The notes under the pieces were generated by a model that ran no database searches, was not told the origin of the DNA, and saw only the letters and a list, made by a program, of their open reading frames with translations. DNA of 64,000 bases from Cohaesibacter intestini (GTDB lineage Bacteria > Pseudomonadota > Alphaproteobacteria > Rhizobiales > Cohaesibacteraceae). The stretch covers positions 186,001-250,000 of the forward strand of contig NZ_QODK01000004.1 of NCBI RefSeq assembly GCF_003324485.1, read 5' to 3'. Both the position numbers and the translations under genes were made by a program. Shown here in pieces: positions 24,975-34,316 of the stretch; the stretch's first letter is position 1; the number at the start of each line of letters is the position of its first letter.

Positions 24975-26516
24975 TCAGGGGGCGGTTTTCTTGTCTTCAC
25001 CGGGTTTGCGCATCTGCTTGATGCGGTCGGTGAGAGAGAAGACCTGCTCCCAAGGATTTTGGGCTGGGGTCGCCGCCTCGATATTGGCGGTGGAGGTGGC
25101 AGCCGCAGATGTGTCAGGGGCATCGGCCTTGGCCTCAGCCTGATCCGCCTTTTGATCGTCACTCTGGCCTGTCGTCTTGCCGTTGGATTGGCCAGTCGCC
25201 GGATGATCATCCCCGGAGGCTGTCATCTCGCTTTCAGAGGGTGCCGTTTTGGGAATGTCCTTCTCAGGTCCCTTGGCTGCTTTTTCGATGCTTGCGTCGG
25301 CCTGCTTCAGCAGGGATGGAATGGGTGATTTGACCCCTTCCTGTCTGGCTGCCATTTCGGTGATGATCGCTGCCATCGACTTCATCTGGTTGCGCAGGGC
25401 AATCTCGCCTGAGGTCAGGGGAGTATCGCTGAGTCTGGTATTGTCTTTGCCAGCCTCTTTGTCCGCTTGCTTCTTCACTTTGCGGTCCAGACGGTCGATG
25501 ATCTGGTGGGCCGCTTTCAATGTGCTTTCCAGATCCGCCTTCTCCTGCTTGAGCGTGGCGATGATTGTGTCCTGTTCGTCAGATGCGCTTGTGTCGGGCT
25601 CAACCTTTTTCTGGTCTTCCAGTTGGCCGGACAGGCTGGCAATCTTGGCTTCTGCTTCCGCCCGGCGTGCTTCGGATTCCTCAAGGCGTTCGGCGGAATC
25701 ATCAACCGTTGCGTTGCTCTGCTCCAATGCCCGTTCCAGACGGCGCGTGAGCGTGTCGATTTCACTGTCCTTGTCGGCCAGCTCTGATTGCAGGGCATCG
25801 ATCTTTGTTTGCTGCTTGTCCTGCCGTTCCTTGAGATGCTCGTAATCGGAGCTTTTCTGTGCCAGCAATCCCTTCGTCTCGGCCAGAAGATCGGATTCCT
25901 TGGTCAGTTTGGCATTGAGCTCGTTGATTTCCTGCTTGTCGGATTCGATGCGGGCCATCTGGGCGGCCAGTTCGATTTTCTGCTCGTTGATATGGTTTTC
26001 ACGCTCATCGATCGTCTCTTGCAGGGTCGCCTTGGTGTCGGCAAAGTCCTGCTCGATGTCGGCTTTGGCCTCTTCAAGCGTTGCGATGTCCGTCCGTGCG
26101 CCTGCCAGTTCTTCGGCGGTGGCTTGCCGCTTGGCCTCTGTGTCGGCAGTGGCCTGTTTCTGGTTTGCCAACGCAGTCTGCAGGTCTTCAATCTCCGCAA
26201 GGCGCTCGGTGATGGTCTGATCGCGACTTGCAAGCTTTTGGTTGAGATTGTCAATCTTCAGGGTTTGGTTGGACACCTCCTCGTGGCGGGTCTCAGCCAA
26301 GACCTCAAGGCGGCGCAACTCAATCGCCTGTTCGGCGCGTTGCATGTCCTTCTCAGCCTGCAATTCGCCATAACTGATCGGCATCTCCGCGGTGATGCGC
26401 TTTTCGGTCAAACGGACTGCACGTCGCCAGATCATGGGCAGCGCCAGCAACACCAGCAAAAGAGTGCCAACCACTCCTAGCGATATATACAATGCGATGG
26501 CAATCACGGCGCCCAA
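24975..26516 (-). CDS. Membrane-anchored coiled-coil protein of unknown function
   Basis: A 513-aa protein with one N-terminal transmembrane helix (about residues 5-30, ending in a basic IWRRAVRLTEKR). A very long coiled coil follows (about 60-340), rich in Glu, Lys, Gln and Ala with heptad-like spacing. The last 100 residues are low-complexity (Ser, Thr, Asp, Ala-rich), ending in an EQVFSLTDRIKQMRKPGEDKK tail. The N-terminal segment ITAEMPISYGELQAEKD looks conserved in related alphaproteobacteria. It is likely an inner-membrane scaffold with the coil in the cytoplasm. It stands alone between uup and eipA. The function is unknown. Confidence 0.8.
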   Translation of the reverse strand: MGAVIAIALYISLGVVGTLLLVLLALPMIWRRAVRLTEKRITAEMPISYGELQAEKDMQRAEQAIELRRLEVLAETRHEEVSNQTLKIDNLNQKLASRDQTITERLAEIEDLQTALANQKQATADTEAKRQATAEELAGARTDIATLEEAKADIEQDFADTKATLQETIDERENHINEQKIELAAQMARIESDKQEINELNAKLTKESDLLAETKGLLAQKSSDYEHLKERQDKQQTKIDALQSELADKDSEIDTLTRRLERALEQSNATVDDSAERLEESEARRAEAEAKIASLSGQLEDQKKVEPDTSASDEQDTIIATLKQEKADLESTLKAAHQIIDRLDRKVKKQADKEAGKDNTRLSDTPLTSGEIALRNQMKSMAAIITEMAARQEGVKSPIPSLLKQADASIEKAAKGPEKDIPKTAPSESEMTASGDDHPATGQSNGKTTGQSDDQKADQAEAKADAPDTSAAATSTANIEAATPAQNPWEQVFSLTDRIKQMRKPGEDKKTAP

Positions 26517-26723
26517 TTCCTTGTTTCTGTGCGGCTTCTATCCAGCTTTTGGCAGACTACAACAGTTAGCAGTCAATCCGGATGAGTGAAATACAAAAAA
26601 GCATCACGCGCGTACATTTTGCCGGACATTTGCGAATTTGCCCGACAAAACCCTGCCAATCTGCCTCTCACTGCTTGAGGCGATATGCGCCGCATCCTGT
26701 CGTCTTGCTATCCGGGAGGCCGT

Positions 26724-27332
26724 TTAGAACGGGTTCCAGGTTGGCTTGCGGGTGAATTTCAGATAGCCGACATTGACCCCCAGACGGGCGCCGACACCAG
26801 AGCGGATTGGTAGGATATATTTCCTGCTCTCGGTTGCCAACACCGTGAAACCGAGACCGCCAACCAGATAGGCAGAGCCGTTCACGCCACCCCAACGACG
26901 AAAGACATAGTCGACGCTTGGAATGTTGTAGACCAGCATCATGGTGCGGTTGCCATCGGCTCCGAGGTCCCAGCCGATCGAGGGACCTTGCCAGAAGATC
27001 TTGTGGGCCCCCATATTCTTGGTGTGCAGCATGCCTTCGCCGAACCGGCCGCCGACAATCATCGCGCCGCTGCCTTCTTCACCCAGTATGTAGCCGTTAG
27101 GCAGGCCGAAGCGGGAAATGGCCTTCTCGACCAGCGAGGCCAGCTCACCGGTGACGCCGCCGAAAAAGACGTGGCCTGCATTGACGATTTCATCGGCTGA
27201 GTAATGATTATCGTTTGGCGCGCTTTGCGCCCGGGCCTGCATTGGCGTTGTAATCGTGACGGTGAGAAGGGCGACCAGCAACAGTGTGGTGCGCCAGAAA
27301 TGAGCCATCAGGGGCAAAGTCTTATGAGGCAT
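26724..27332 (-). CDS. eipA: EipA-like envelope integrity protein (DUF1134)
   Basis: Secreted 202-aa protein of the DUF1134 family; in Brucella the homologue EipA is a periplasmic factor needed for envelope integrity and is linked to the CtrA regulon. A signal peptide covers about residues 9-36 (LLLVALLTVTIT, cleavage near ARAQSA). The mature part shows SADEIVNAGHVFFGGVTGELASLVEKAI, the glycine-rich GEGMLHTKNMGAHKIFWQGPSIGWDLGADGNR and a C-terminal GVGARLGVNVGYLKFT. The start follows AAGGAAAAG. It sits at the edge of the cell-cycle/motility island with chpT and ctrA. Confidence 0.92.
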   Translation of the reverse strand: MPHKTLPLMAHFWRTTLLLVALLTVTITTPMQARAQSAPNDNHYSADEIVNAGHVFFGGVTGELASLVEKAISRFGLPNGYILGEEGSGAMIVGGRFGEGMLHTKNMGAHKIFWQGPSIGWDLGADGNRTMMLVYNIPSVDYVFRRWGGVNGSAYLVGGLGFTVLATESRKYILPIRSGVGARLGVNVGYLKFTRKPTWNPF

Positions 27333-27656
27333 TGCATCTTTTCCTTTGAATCATCGCATCTAAAGAGTGTGACCCTCACAACAATGTGCCAAACCGGTGT
27401 TGGTTCCAGAACGGGCAGCAGGAGCGATCGTTTCTATGCCTGTCGGCTCTGAGGCGCGGCAAGCTTTTGTTTACCATACGGGTGGGATCTCGCTTAATTA
27501 TTAACGAAATGATTATGGCCACCAGATTAGTCTGGATTGTGAAGAAATGATGGTCATTTCGGGTTTTGCCCGCTCCGTACCAGTCAAGCCACTCATGGGG
27601 CTTGGGTGAAAGATGGAGGGGAAATCCGTTTGTGTGATGGCAGAATGGACAGGACG
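27333..27656. other. Intergenic region between eipA and the YHS-domain gene
   Basis: The region is 324 bp and should hold the divergent promoters. It contains two TTAA half-sites at 27494-27497 and 27501-27504, but their 3-bp spacing is not that of a standard CtrA box (7 bp). I see no further gene or strong hairpin. Confidence 0.5.
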
Positions 27657-28163
27657 ATGAAGACCGCTAGGAATATGTTCTGCGATGCAAGGGGTTTTAT
27701 CGGCCTGACCGTCATGAGCTTGTGCCTGCTGACAGGGTTTTGGGCCACGGAAGCCATGGCCACGGCGCAATCGCGGCGCGTGGTAACAGACTCCTTCTCC
27801 GGCTATGCCATTTACGGATATGATCCGGTGGCCTATTTCACAGATCATGCCGCCAAGCGTGGCAAACGAGAGTATGAATTTGTCTGGAATGGGGTGAGTT
27901 GGCTGTTCGAAACGCGCGCCAATCTTGAAGTCTTCAAGGCTGACCCGGACGTGTATGCGCCCGCTTATGGGGGACATGGCGCCCTGGCCATGGCACGCGG
28001 ATATGCGGCGGGGTGCAATCCCACGGTCTGGGCGCTTTACGGAGACCGCCTGTTTCTGTTCTACACCCACACATCCCGTGCGGCCTGGGCCGAAGCGGTT
28101 GAGGCCCATATTCGCAAATCTGACGAGGTCTGGACCGTGCTGGAAGGCACCTTGTCGCGCTAG
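27657..28163 (+). CDS. Secreted YHS-domain protein
   Basis: A 168-aa protein with an N-terminal signal-anchor or signal peptide (about residues 12-34) and one YHS-type domain: IYGYDPVAYFTDHAAKRGKREYEFVWNGVSWLFETRANLEVF, then PDVYAPAYGGHGALAMARGYAAGCNP. YHS domains are small, often metal-associated modules. Several in-frame starts exist (GTG 27606, ATG 27645, ATG 27657); I used the last because GGA precedes it at workable spacing and the signal sequence remains intact. It is transcribed away from eipA. The function is unknown. Confidence 0.8.
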   Translation: MKTARNMFCDARGFIGLTVMSLCLLTGFWATEAMATAQSRRVVTDSFSGYAIYGYDPVAYFTDHAAKRGKREYEFVWNGVSWLFETRANLEVFKADPDVYAPAYGGHGALAMARGYAAGCNPTVWALYGDRLFLFYTHTSRAAWAEAVEAHIRKSDEVWTVLEGTLSR

Positions 28164-28413
28164 ACAAGGTGCAGTGCAGCACGACTGGCCTGTGGACCGG
28201 CCATCTTTCCCGTGAAACTCCTCGGTTGCGGCAAGTCCGGTCTTGGCAGGGGACCTGCTTGAAGGTAATCCTCATAAAAGGAATTTTGGTCTGATTCGCG
28301 CCGGTTGCGGATCGATGCGCCCTTTGAAGCGCAAGTCGCTTGCGGTCTGTCTTCTGTCCAGATGATCAGAGACGGCAAAAGTGGTGAAGGGTGTGACAGC
28401 TTTCGAGGATGCA

Positions 28414-29118
28414 ATGACTGGTATCGACACGCTTTCTTCCATGGACCTTGCCGCGCTGCTTTGTAGCCGCGTTTGCCATGATATTATCAATCCGGTTGGT
28501 GCAATCGCCAATGGTCTGGAAGTGCTTGAGGAAGACAATGGCGAGGAAATGCGAACCTTCGCCATGGAACTAATCGTTAAGAGCACCAGAACGGCCTCGG
28601 CAAAGCTGCAATTTGCCCGTCTGGCCTTTGGTGCTGCCGGATCCGCCGGGGCCGAAATTGATACTGGAGATGCGGAAAGCGTTGCCCGCAATTTCATGGC
28701 AGGCGAGAAAGCAGATCTGGAATGGCAAGGCACCCGTGTCCTGATGCCAAAGAATTTGGTCAAACTCTTGCTGAATCTGGTCCTGATCGGTGGGTCCACC
28801 ATTCCACGGGGCGGGGTGATTAACGTGTCTTTGGAAGGGGATGCTCGCTATCCGACCTTCCGTCTGGTGTGCGAAGGCAAGCATGCGCGCATTCCCGCGC
28901 AGCTGGATCGTCTGCTGCGTGGTCGTCCTGCGGATGATCAGGGCATCGATTCCCATTCAATCCAGCCTTACTATACCGGCCTGCTCGCCCGCGAAAGCAA
29001 AATGGATCTGTCATTTGATTGGAAAGATGACGTGATTACCATTGAGGCCAAACCCGTTCACATTCCCAGCCCTGATGAAATGATCGGGGTGGCTCAGCCA
29101 TCTGAAACGATTGGTTAG
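28414..29118 (+). CDS. chpT: ChpT histidine phosphotransferase
   Basis: Passes phosphate from CckA to CtrA and CpdR in the alphaproteobacterial cell-cycle phosphorelay. The phospho-accepting helix is LLCSRVCHDIINPVGAIANGLEVL with His22, nearly identical to known ChpT, followed by a degenerate ATP-binding-like domain (KNLVKLLLNLVLIGGSTIPRGG). The chosen ATG, preceded by GAGG, gives 234 aa; a GTG at 28381 would add 11 residues. Its target gene ctrA lies 6.4 kb downstream, and a terminator separates chpT from cheA. Confidence 0.92.
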   Translation: MTGIDTLSSMDLAALLCSRVCHDIINPVGAIANGLEVLEEDNGEEMRTFAMELIVKSTRTASAKLQFARLAFGAAGSAGAEIDTGDAESVARNFMAGEKADLEWQGTRVLMPKNLVKLLLNLVLIGGSTIPRGGVINVSLEGDARYPTFRLVCEGKHARIPAQLDRLLRGRPADDQGIDSHSIQPYYTGLLARESKMDLSFDWKDDVITIEAKPVHIPSPDEMIGVAQPSETIG

Positions 29119-29157
29119 CGGGTAGAATTTCGCAGTAAAATACGCCTTAAGATGGTT

Positions 29158-29185
29158 AAAGGGTCAGCATAGTCTGGCCCTTTTT
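29158..29185 (+). terminator. Terminator after chpT
   Basis: Stem GGGTCAG/CTGGCCC (one G-U pair) with a 6-nt loop and TTTTTC tail separates chpT from cheA. Confidence 0.75.
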
Positions 29186-29356
29186 CTTATTATTTTTCCG
29201 TGCTTTATGGTGAAATACCAACAGGTTATAGGCGTATCTCTAAAGTTTATGAAATTAAGTGATTTGTTTCAGTCTAAATTAACAGTTTAGGCCGACACTG
29301 AGGCGGAATAGCTGTATTTAAGGGCTGGTTTCCGCCAAAAATCAGGGTTTTAGGCC

Positions 29357-32167
29357 ATGGATGATCTGTTACGCGAATTTATCGAGGAAACGAACGAGAG
29401 CCTTGACGTCGTAGACGTTGAGCTGGTGAAGTTCGAGCAAGAACCGAACAATGCTCAGATTCTCGATAATATTTTCCGACTTGTGCATACCATCAAGGGA
29501 ACCTGCGGGTTCCTCGGACTGCCGCGGTTGGAAAGCCTGGCACATGCCGCAGAGACGTTGATGGGCAAGTTCAGGGACGGCGCGCCGGTTACGGGAGAAT
29601 CCGTGTCGGTGATCTTGTTGTCGCTGGATCGTATTAAAGAAATCATGAGCGAGCTTGAAGCGAACGAGGCGGAACCGGATGGCTCGGATGAGGATCTGAT
29701 CGATCAGTTGGATCGACTGGCAGGGGTTGGCAAATATGTCGGCCAGTCCACTGCAGTGGATGCCGCTGAGCCAGCGGAAGACGCCGTAAGCGATACAACT
29801 CCTGTTGAAGCGTCAGCAGCTGAAGAAGGCAAGGACAATGCGCCGGTTGAAGTCTATCAGGTGCTTGAGCGCGAGTTGAAAGCGGGCGAGGTGTCGCTGG
29901 ATGACTTGGAGCGGGCTTTCCGCGAAGCAGACGGCCCTGATGGTTTTGACGTCGCCCAAAGCGCCAAGGAAGCCGCAGAAGAAGCCGTTGCTGATGCCGC
30001 TTCGATGAAGCGTCATGGTAAGATGCCTGCTGCCAAGGCACCTGAAAAGCCGGTTGCTGCCAAGAAGAAGCAAGAGCCGAAGGCTGCTGACAAGGAAACC
30101 AAGTCTGTTGCCAATCAGTCGATCCGCGTCAATGTGGAGACGCTGGAGCATCTGATGACGATGGTGTCCGAGCTGGTGCTGACCCGCAACCAGTTGCTGG
30201 AAATTGTCCGTCGCCACGAAGATTCCGAGTTCAAGGTGCCTCTGCAGCGTCTGTCCAATGTGACCGTGGAATTGCAGGAAGGGGTCATGAAGACCCGGAT
30301 GCAGCCGATCGGCAATGCCTGGCAGAAGCTGCCGCGTATCGTACGCGATCTGGCCAACGACCTGCACAAGGATATCGATCTGGTGATGGTCGGTCAGGAT
30401 ACCGAACTAGACCGTCAAGTTCTGGAACTGATCAAGGATCCGCTCACCCACATGGTGCGCAACTCCGCTGACCATGGTCTTGAAACCTCCGACGAGCGTG
30501 TCGCGATGGGCAAGCCTGTCAAAGGCACCATCAAGCTGTCCGCTTATCACGAAGGTGGCCATATCATCATCGATATCGAAGATGATGGTCGTGGTATCAA
30601 CACCGAGAAGGTGAAAGAAAAGATCCTCAAGAACGAGCTGGCGACCGAAGCCGAGCTCGACAAGATGTCCGAACAGCAGATCAACAAATTCATCTTTGCT
30701 GCTGGCTTCTCCACCGCCGAGAAGGTGACCAATGTCTCAGGTCGCGGCGTTGGCATGGATGTCGTGCGCAACAATATCGAAGTGATCGGTGGCTCGGTTG
30801 ACCTGAAGTCGGTGCCTGGCAAGGGGTCGATCTTCTCGATCAAGATCCCGCTGACGCTGGCCATTGTTTCGACCTTGCTGGTCGAAGCGTCCGGCGATCG
30901 GTTCGCAATCCCTCAGCTGTCCGTTGTTGAGTTGGTGCGTGTCCAGAACAATTCCGAGCACAAGATCGAGCGGATCAAGGATACGCCGGTTCTGCGCTTG
31001 CGCAACAAGCTGCTGCCGCTCATTCATCTGAGCAATCTGCTCGGGATCGAAGAGAAATCCGAAGAAGAGCTCAAGCTGGATGACAATGGCTTTATCGTTG
31101 TCATGCAGGTCGGTGCACAGACCTTCGGCGTCGTGGTTGATGCGGTCTTCCATACCGAGGAAATCGTCGTCAAGCCGATGGCCTCCATGCTGCGGCACCT
31201 GACCATGTTCTCCGGCAACACCATTCTGGGTGACGGGTCGGTGATCATGATCCTCGATCCGAATGGCGTCGCACAGGCCTTTGGCAGCCATGTTGGAACC
31301 GATATGGAAACCAACAAAGAACAGGCTGAGAAGGAAGCCCTGCCGGAAGAGAAGAACACCGTTTCGCTGTTGATCTTCCGTGCCGGCTCCGCAGAACCAA
31401 AGGCGGTTCCGCTGTCGCTCGTCACGCGTCTTGAGGAATTCGAAATCGAGAAGATCGAATTCTCCAATGGTCGCGACATGGTGCAGTATCGTGGTGCCCT
31501 GATGCCACTGGTTCAGGTCAACGACTTCGTTCAGCGCCGGACCGAGGGATCCCAGCCGATGCTGGTCTTCTCCGATGCCGGTCGTTCGATGGGCCTGGTG
31601 GTCGATGAGATCGTCGATATTGTCGACGAGCAGCTCAATATCGAGGTGTCGTCCGAAGTTCCGGGTATCTTGGGTACAGCCGTCATCAAGGGCAAGGCGA
31701 CCGAGATCATCGATGTCGGCCACTTCCTGCCACAGGCCTTCGAGGACTGGTTCCATCGCAAGGAAATGGGCATCGAGGACGTGGTGGCCAAGAAACTGCT
31801 CTTTGTCGACGACTCGAGCTTCTTCCGCAATATGCTCGGCCCGGTCTTCAAGGCAGCTGGTTATGAAGTGACCATTTGTGCGAGTGGCAAGGAAACCCTC
31901 GCCGTACTTGAACGGGATCCGAGCTACGAAATCGTCGTCTCCGATATCGAAATGCCGGAAATGAATGGCTTCGAGCTTTGCGAGGCTATCCGTCGCCAAC
32001 CGGCAACCCGTGATATTCCGATCATCGCCCTGTCATCGCTCTGCACGCCAGCTGCGATCGAACGGGGACGTCAGGCAGGCTTTAACGACTATGTGGCGAA
32101 ATTCGATCGTCCGGGTCTGATTGCTTCTCTGAAAGAACAGCATATTGAACTGGGAGCTGCAGCATGA
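29357..32167 (+). CDS. cheA: Chemotaxis histidine kinase CheA with two CheW-like modules and a C-terminal receiver
   Basis: Central chemotaxis kinase of 936 aa that phosphorylates CheY and CheB. P1 (about 1-110) carries the phospho-histidine in HTIKGTCGF (His44). A long acidic and Ala/Lys linker (about 125-255) follows in place of an obvious P2 domain. Next come dimerisation helices, the ATP domain (HMVRNSADHG, DDGRGIN, GRGVGMDVV), two CheW-like regulatory modules (about 510-650 and 680-805), and a receiver domain (about 812-930) with DD near residue 820, a predicted phospho-Asp near 863 in VVSDIEMPEMNG, and a conserved Lys near the end. The gene overlaps cheW by 4 bp and begins the che operon. 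Confidence 0.96.
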   Translation: MDDLLREFIEETNESLDVVDVELVKFEQEPNNAQILDNIFRLVHTIKGTCGFLGLPRLESLAHAAETLMGKFRDGAPVTGESVSVILLSLDRIKEIMSELEANEAEPDGSDEDLIDQLDRLAGVGKYVGQSTAVDAAEPAEDAVSDTTPVEASAAEEGKDNAPVEVYQVLERELKAGEVSLDDLERAFREADGPDGFDVAQSAKEAAEEAVADAASMKRHGKMPAAKAPEKPVAAKKKQEPKAADKETKSVANQSIRVNVETLEHLMTMVSELVLTRNQLLEIVRRHEDSEFKVPLQRLSNVTVELQEGVMKTRMQPIGNAWQKLPRIVRDLANDLHKDIDLVMVGQDTELDRQVLELIKDPLTHMVRNSADHGLETSDERVAMGKPVKGTIKLSAYHEGGHIIIDIEDDGRGINTEKVKEKILKNELATEAELDKMSEQQINKFIFAAGFSTAEKVTNVSGRGVGMDVVRNNIEVIGGSVDLKSVPGKGSIFSIKIPLTLAIVSTLLVEASGDRFAIPQLSVVELVRVQNNSEHKIERIKDTPVLRLRNKLLPLIHLSNLLGIEEKSEEELKLDDNGFIVVMQVGAQTFGVVVDAVFHTEEIVVKPMASMLRHLTMFSGNTILGDGSVIMILDPNGVAQAFGSHVGTDMETNKEQAEKEALPEEKNTVSLLIFRAGSAEPKAVPLSLVTRLEEFEIEKIEFSNGRDMVQYRGALMPLVQVNDFVQRRTEGSQPMLVFSDAGRSMGLVVDEIVDIVDEQLNIEVSSEVPGILGTAVIKGKATEIIDVGHFLPQAFEDWFHRKEMGIEDVVAKKLLFVDDSSFFRNMLGPVFKAAGYEVTICASGKETLAVLERDPSYEIVVSDIEMPEMNGFELCEAIRRQPATRDIPIIALSSLCTPAAIERGRQAGFNDYVAKFDRPGLIASLKEQHIELGAAA

Positions 32168-32655
32168 CCGAGCAGTTTGTAAACGACGCTGAAGTCGAAA
32201 ACATGGATGAAACCATCCAGTATGTCACCATCTACATTTCCGAACAATTGTTCGGCCTGCCGATCAGCCGGGTCCATGATGTGTTCGTGCCGGAATCCGT
32301 GACACGGGTTCCGCTGTCCCAGACAGAAATCGCTGGGGTTCTGAACCTGCGTGGGCGGATCGTTACGGCCATCGACATGCGCAGGCGGTTGGGGATTCGT
32401 CCTCTGGAAAAACAGTCCAGCATGATGGCGATCGGTATCGAGTTCAAGGAAGAATCTTATGGTCTGATCATCGACTCTGTCGGTGAAGTTCTGGATTTGA
32501 GTGAGAATAGCCGCGAAGCTGTTCCCAGCAATCTGGATCAACGCTGGGCGAGCATCGCTGCCGGGGTCCATCGGCTCGAAAATGACCTGATGGTTATTCT
32601 GGATGTCGATAAGGTGCTCGGTGAAATGGTTACAACCACCACTGTCGCGGCTTAA
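32164..32655 (+). CDS. cheW: Chemotaxis adaptor CheW
   Basis: Couples chemoreceptors to CheA in the polar array. The 163-aa protein has the two SH3-like lobes seen in YVTIYISEQLFGLPISRVHDVFV and GVLNLRGRIVTAIDMRRRLG (the conserved NLRG-I-P/T region), then YGLIIDSVGEVLDL. Start and cheA stop overlap as ATGA. It is a normal single-domain CheW. Confidence 0.95.
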   Translation: MTEQFVNDAEVENMDETIQYVTIYISEQLFGLPISRVHDVFVPESVTRVPLSQTEIAGVLNLRGRIVTAIDMRRRLGIRPLEKQSSMMAIGIEFKEESYGLIIDSVGEVLDLSENSREAVPSNLDQRWASIAAGVHRLENDLMVILDVDKVLGEMVTTTTVAA

Positions 32656-32688
32656 TTGCTGAGATAAAGGTGTCTCTGGAGAGTGAAT

Positions 32689-33054
32689 ATGAAGACGTGT
32701 CTGGTTGTCGACGATTCCAGCGTTATCCGCAAAGTGGCGCGGCGGATTCTCGAAGATCTCGATTTCGAGATTTTGGAAGCAGAAGATGGCAGGGCGGCGC
32801 TGGATAGCTGCGCTGGCAACATGCCTGATGCTGTTCTGCTGGATTGGAACATGCCTGTCATGGACGGCATGGATTTTCTGGTCGAGTTGCGCAAACTCGA
32901 ACGCGGCTCTGACCCGAAAGTGATTTTCTGTACCACGGAAAATGACGTTGCGCATATTGCCAAAGCCATCCGCGCGGGTGCCAACGAATATATCATGAAG
33001 CCGTTTGATCGAGAAATCGTTGAAGCAAAATTGCAGGAAGTCGGACTGATCTGA
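32689..33054 (+). CDS. cheY: Chemotaxis response regulator CheY
   Basis: A single receiver domain of 121 aa; when phosphorylated by CheA it binds the flagellar switch (FliM/FliN). It has the acidic pocket VVDDSS (Asp9-Asp10), the phospho-Asp in LLDWNMPVMDG (about residue 53) and the terminal Lys in YIMKPF. The ATG at 32689 follows CTGGAGAG; a GTG two codons upstream is possible but less likely. Confidence 0.95.
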   Translation: MKTCLVVDDSSVIRKVARRILEDLDFEILEAEDGRAALDSCAGNMPDAVLLDWNMPVMDGMDFLVELRKLERGSDPKVIFCTTENDVAHIAKAIRAGANEYIMKPFDREIVEAKLQEVGLI

Positions 33055-33089
33055 TCCTGCTTTTTGGTCCCTTATGAAAGTTGAATAAC

Positions 33090-34316
33090 ATGGGTCTGAT
33101 GTCCGCAACCGCTCCGGCTGCCAAGGCTGCATCGCGTCAAATCAAGGTGATGATTGTTGACGATTCTGTGGTTATTCGCGGATTGATCAGTCGCTGGGTC
33201 GAGGAAGATCCCGCTCTGGAACTGGTCGGATCGCACCGCAATGGTCGCCTCGCGGTTGAAAATATTGCCAAGAGCAAACCGGACATCGTCGTTCTCGATA
33301 TCGAAATGCCGGATATGGACGGCCTGACAGCTCTGCCACTGTTGTTGCGTGGCTGTCCTTCCACCAAAATCATCATGGCGTCGACATTGACGCGCCGCAA
33401 TGCCGAAATCAGCTTGCGCGCTCTGTCGCTGGGGGCAACCGACTATGTGCCCAAGCCGGAATCGAACAGTGAAATTACAACGTCCAAGAGCTTCCGCAAT
33501 GAGTTGGTCGACAAGATCAAGGCGATTGGCGGCATCGAGGACGGCACTGCACCGACCTTCCGCGCGTCCCGCGGTGGCGCACCTGTCGCAAGGGCAGGGG
33601 GGGCACGGGCACTGCAAAGTCGCAAAACGCTTGCAAGTGAAGGCCCAAGACCGTCTGCTGCTGCGGCGACACCTCGAGCTGCTGCGCCGGTGGCTGGGGC
33701 CAATGGCATCGCCTTGCGCAAGCTTGGATCCGCGCGGCCGCGTGCCTTGCTGATTGGTAGCTCTACGGGAGGGCCACAGGCACTCGAGAAGCTGCTGCAA
33801 GAAATTGGCCCGCAAATGCGGTCCGTCCCTATTCTGATCACCCAGCACATGCCCGCCACTTTCACCGCTATTTTGGCGGACCATCTGGCGCGTGCTTCCG
33901 GCATGCCTTCCGCTGAGGCCAAGGATGGCGAAGTGGTGCAGAACGGGCATATCTATGTGGCGCCGGGCGGCAAGCACATGAAACTTGTCAAACAGGCCGG
34001 GCAAGCGGTCGTCAAATTGACCGATGAGCCGCCTGTCAATTTTTGTAAACCTGCCGTTGATCCATTGTTCGAGACCGCCGCCACCGTTTATGGGTCGGCT
34101 ACTCTGGCAGTGATTTTGACCGGTATGGGACATGATGGCACTGCAGGTGCTCAGTTTATTGTCGATGCGGGTGGCAGTGTTCTGGCTCAGGATCAGGCGA
34201 CCAGCGTTGTTTGGGGTATGCCGGGTGCGGCCGCGAATGCCGGTGTCTGTGCGGCGGTTCTGCCTCTCAACCAGATTGGCTCCAAAGTATTGCGAATTTT
34301 CAAAGGGGAGCGATAA
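33090..34316 (+). CDS. cheB: Protein-glutamate methylesterase CheB
   Basis: Removes methyl groups (and deamidates glutamines) on chemoreceptors for adaptation. A receiver domain (about 20-140, VMIVDDSVVIRG, VVLDIEMPDMDG) is joined by an Ala/Arg-rich linker of about 70 residues to the methylesterase domain with the catalytic triad regions GSSTGGPQAL, TQHMPATFTA and GMGHDGTAG. The stop overlaps the cheR start (TAATG). The linker DNA contains a run of seven G at 33597-33603, a possible slippage site. The ATG at 33090 was chosen over an upstream TTG. Confidence 0.96.
   Translation: MGLMSATAPAAKAASRQIKVMIVDDSVVIRGLISRWVEEDPALELVGSHRNGRLAVENIAKSKPDIVVLDIEMPDMDGLTALPLLLRGCPSTKIIMASTLTRRNAEISLRALSLGATDYVPKPESNSEITTSKSFRNELVDKIKAIGGIEDGTAPTFRASRGGAPVARAGGARALQSRKTLASEGPRPSAAAATPRAAAPVAGANGIALRKLGSARPRALLIGSSTGGPQALEKLLQEIGPQMRSVPILITQHMPATFTAILADHLARASGMPSAEAKDGEVVQNGHIYVAPGGKHMKLVKQAGQAVVKLTDEPPVNFCKPAVDPLFETAATVYGSATLAVILTGMGHDGTAGAQFIVDAGGSVLAQDQATSVVWGMPGAAANAGVCAAVLPLNQIGSKVLRIFKGER

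Noticed and set aside
27494-27504. Two TTAA half-sites upstream of the YHS gene and eipA as a CtrA box
   Set aside because: The spacing is 3 bp, not the 7 bp needed for a CtrA site.
30737-31999. Reverse-strand open frame inside cheA
   Set aside because: A shadow of cheA codon usage; His/Asp-rich composition typical of antisense frames.
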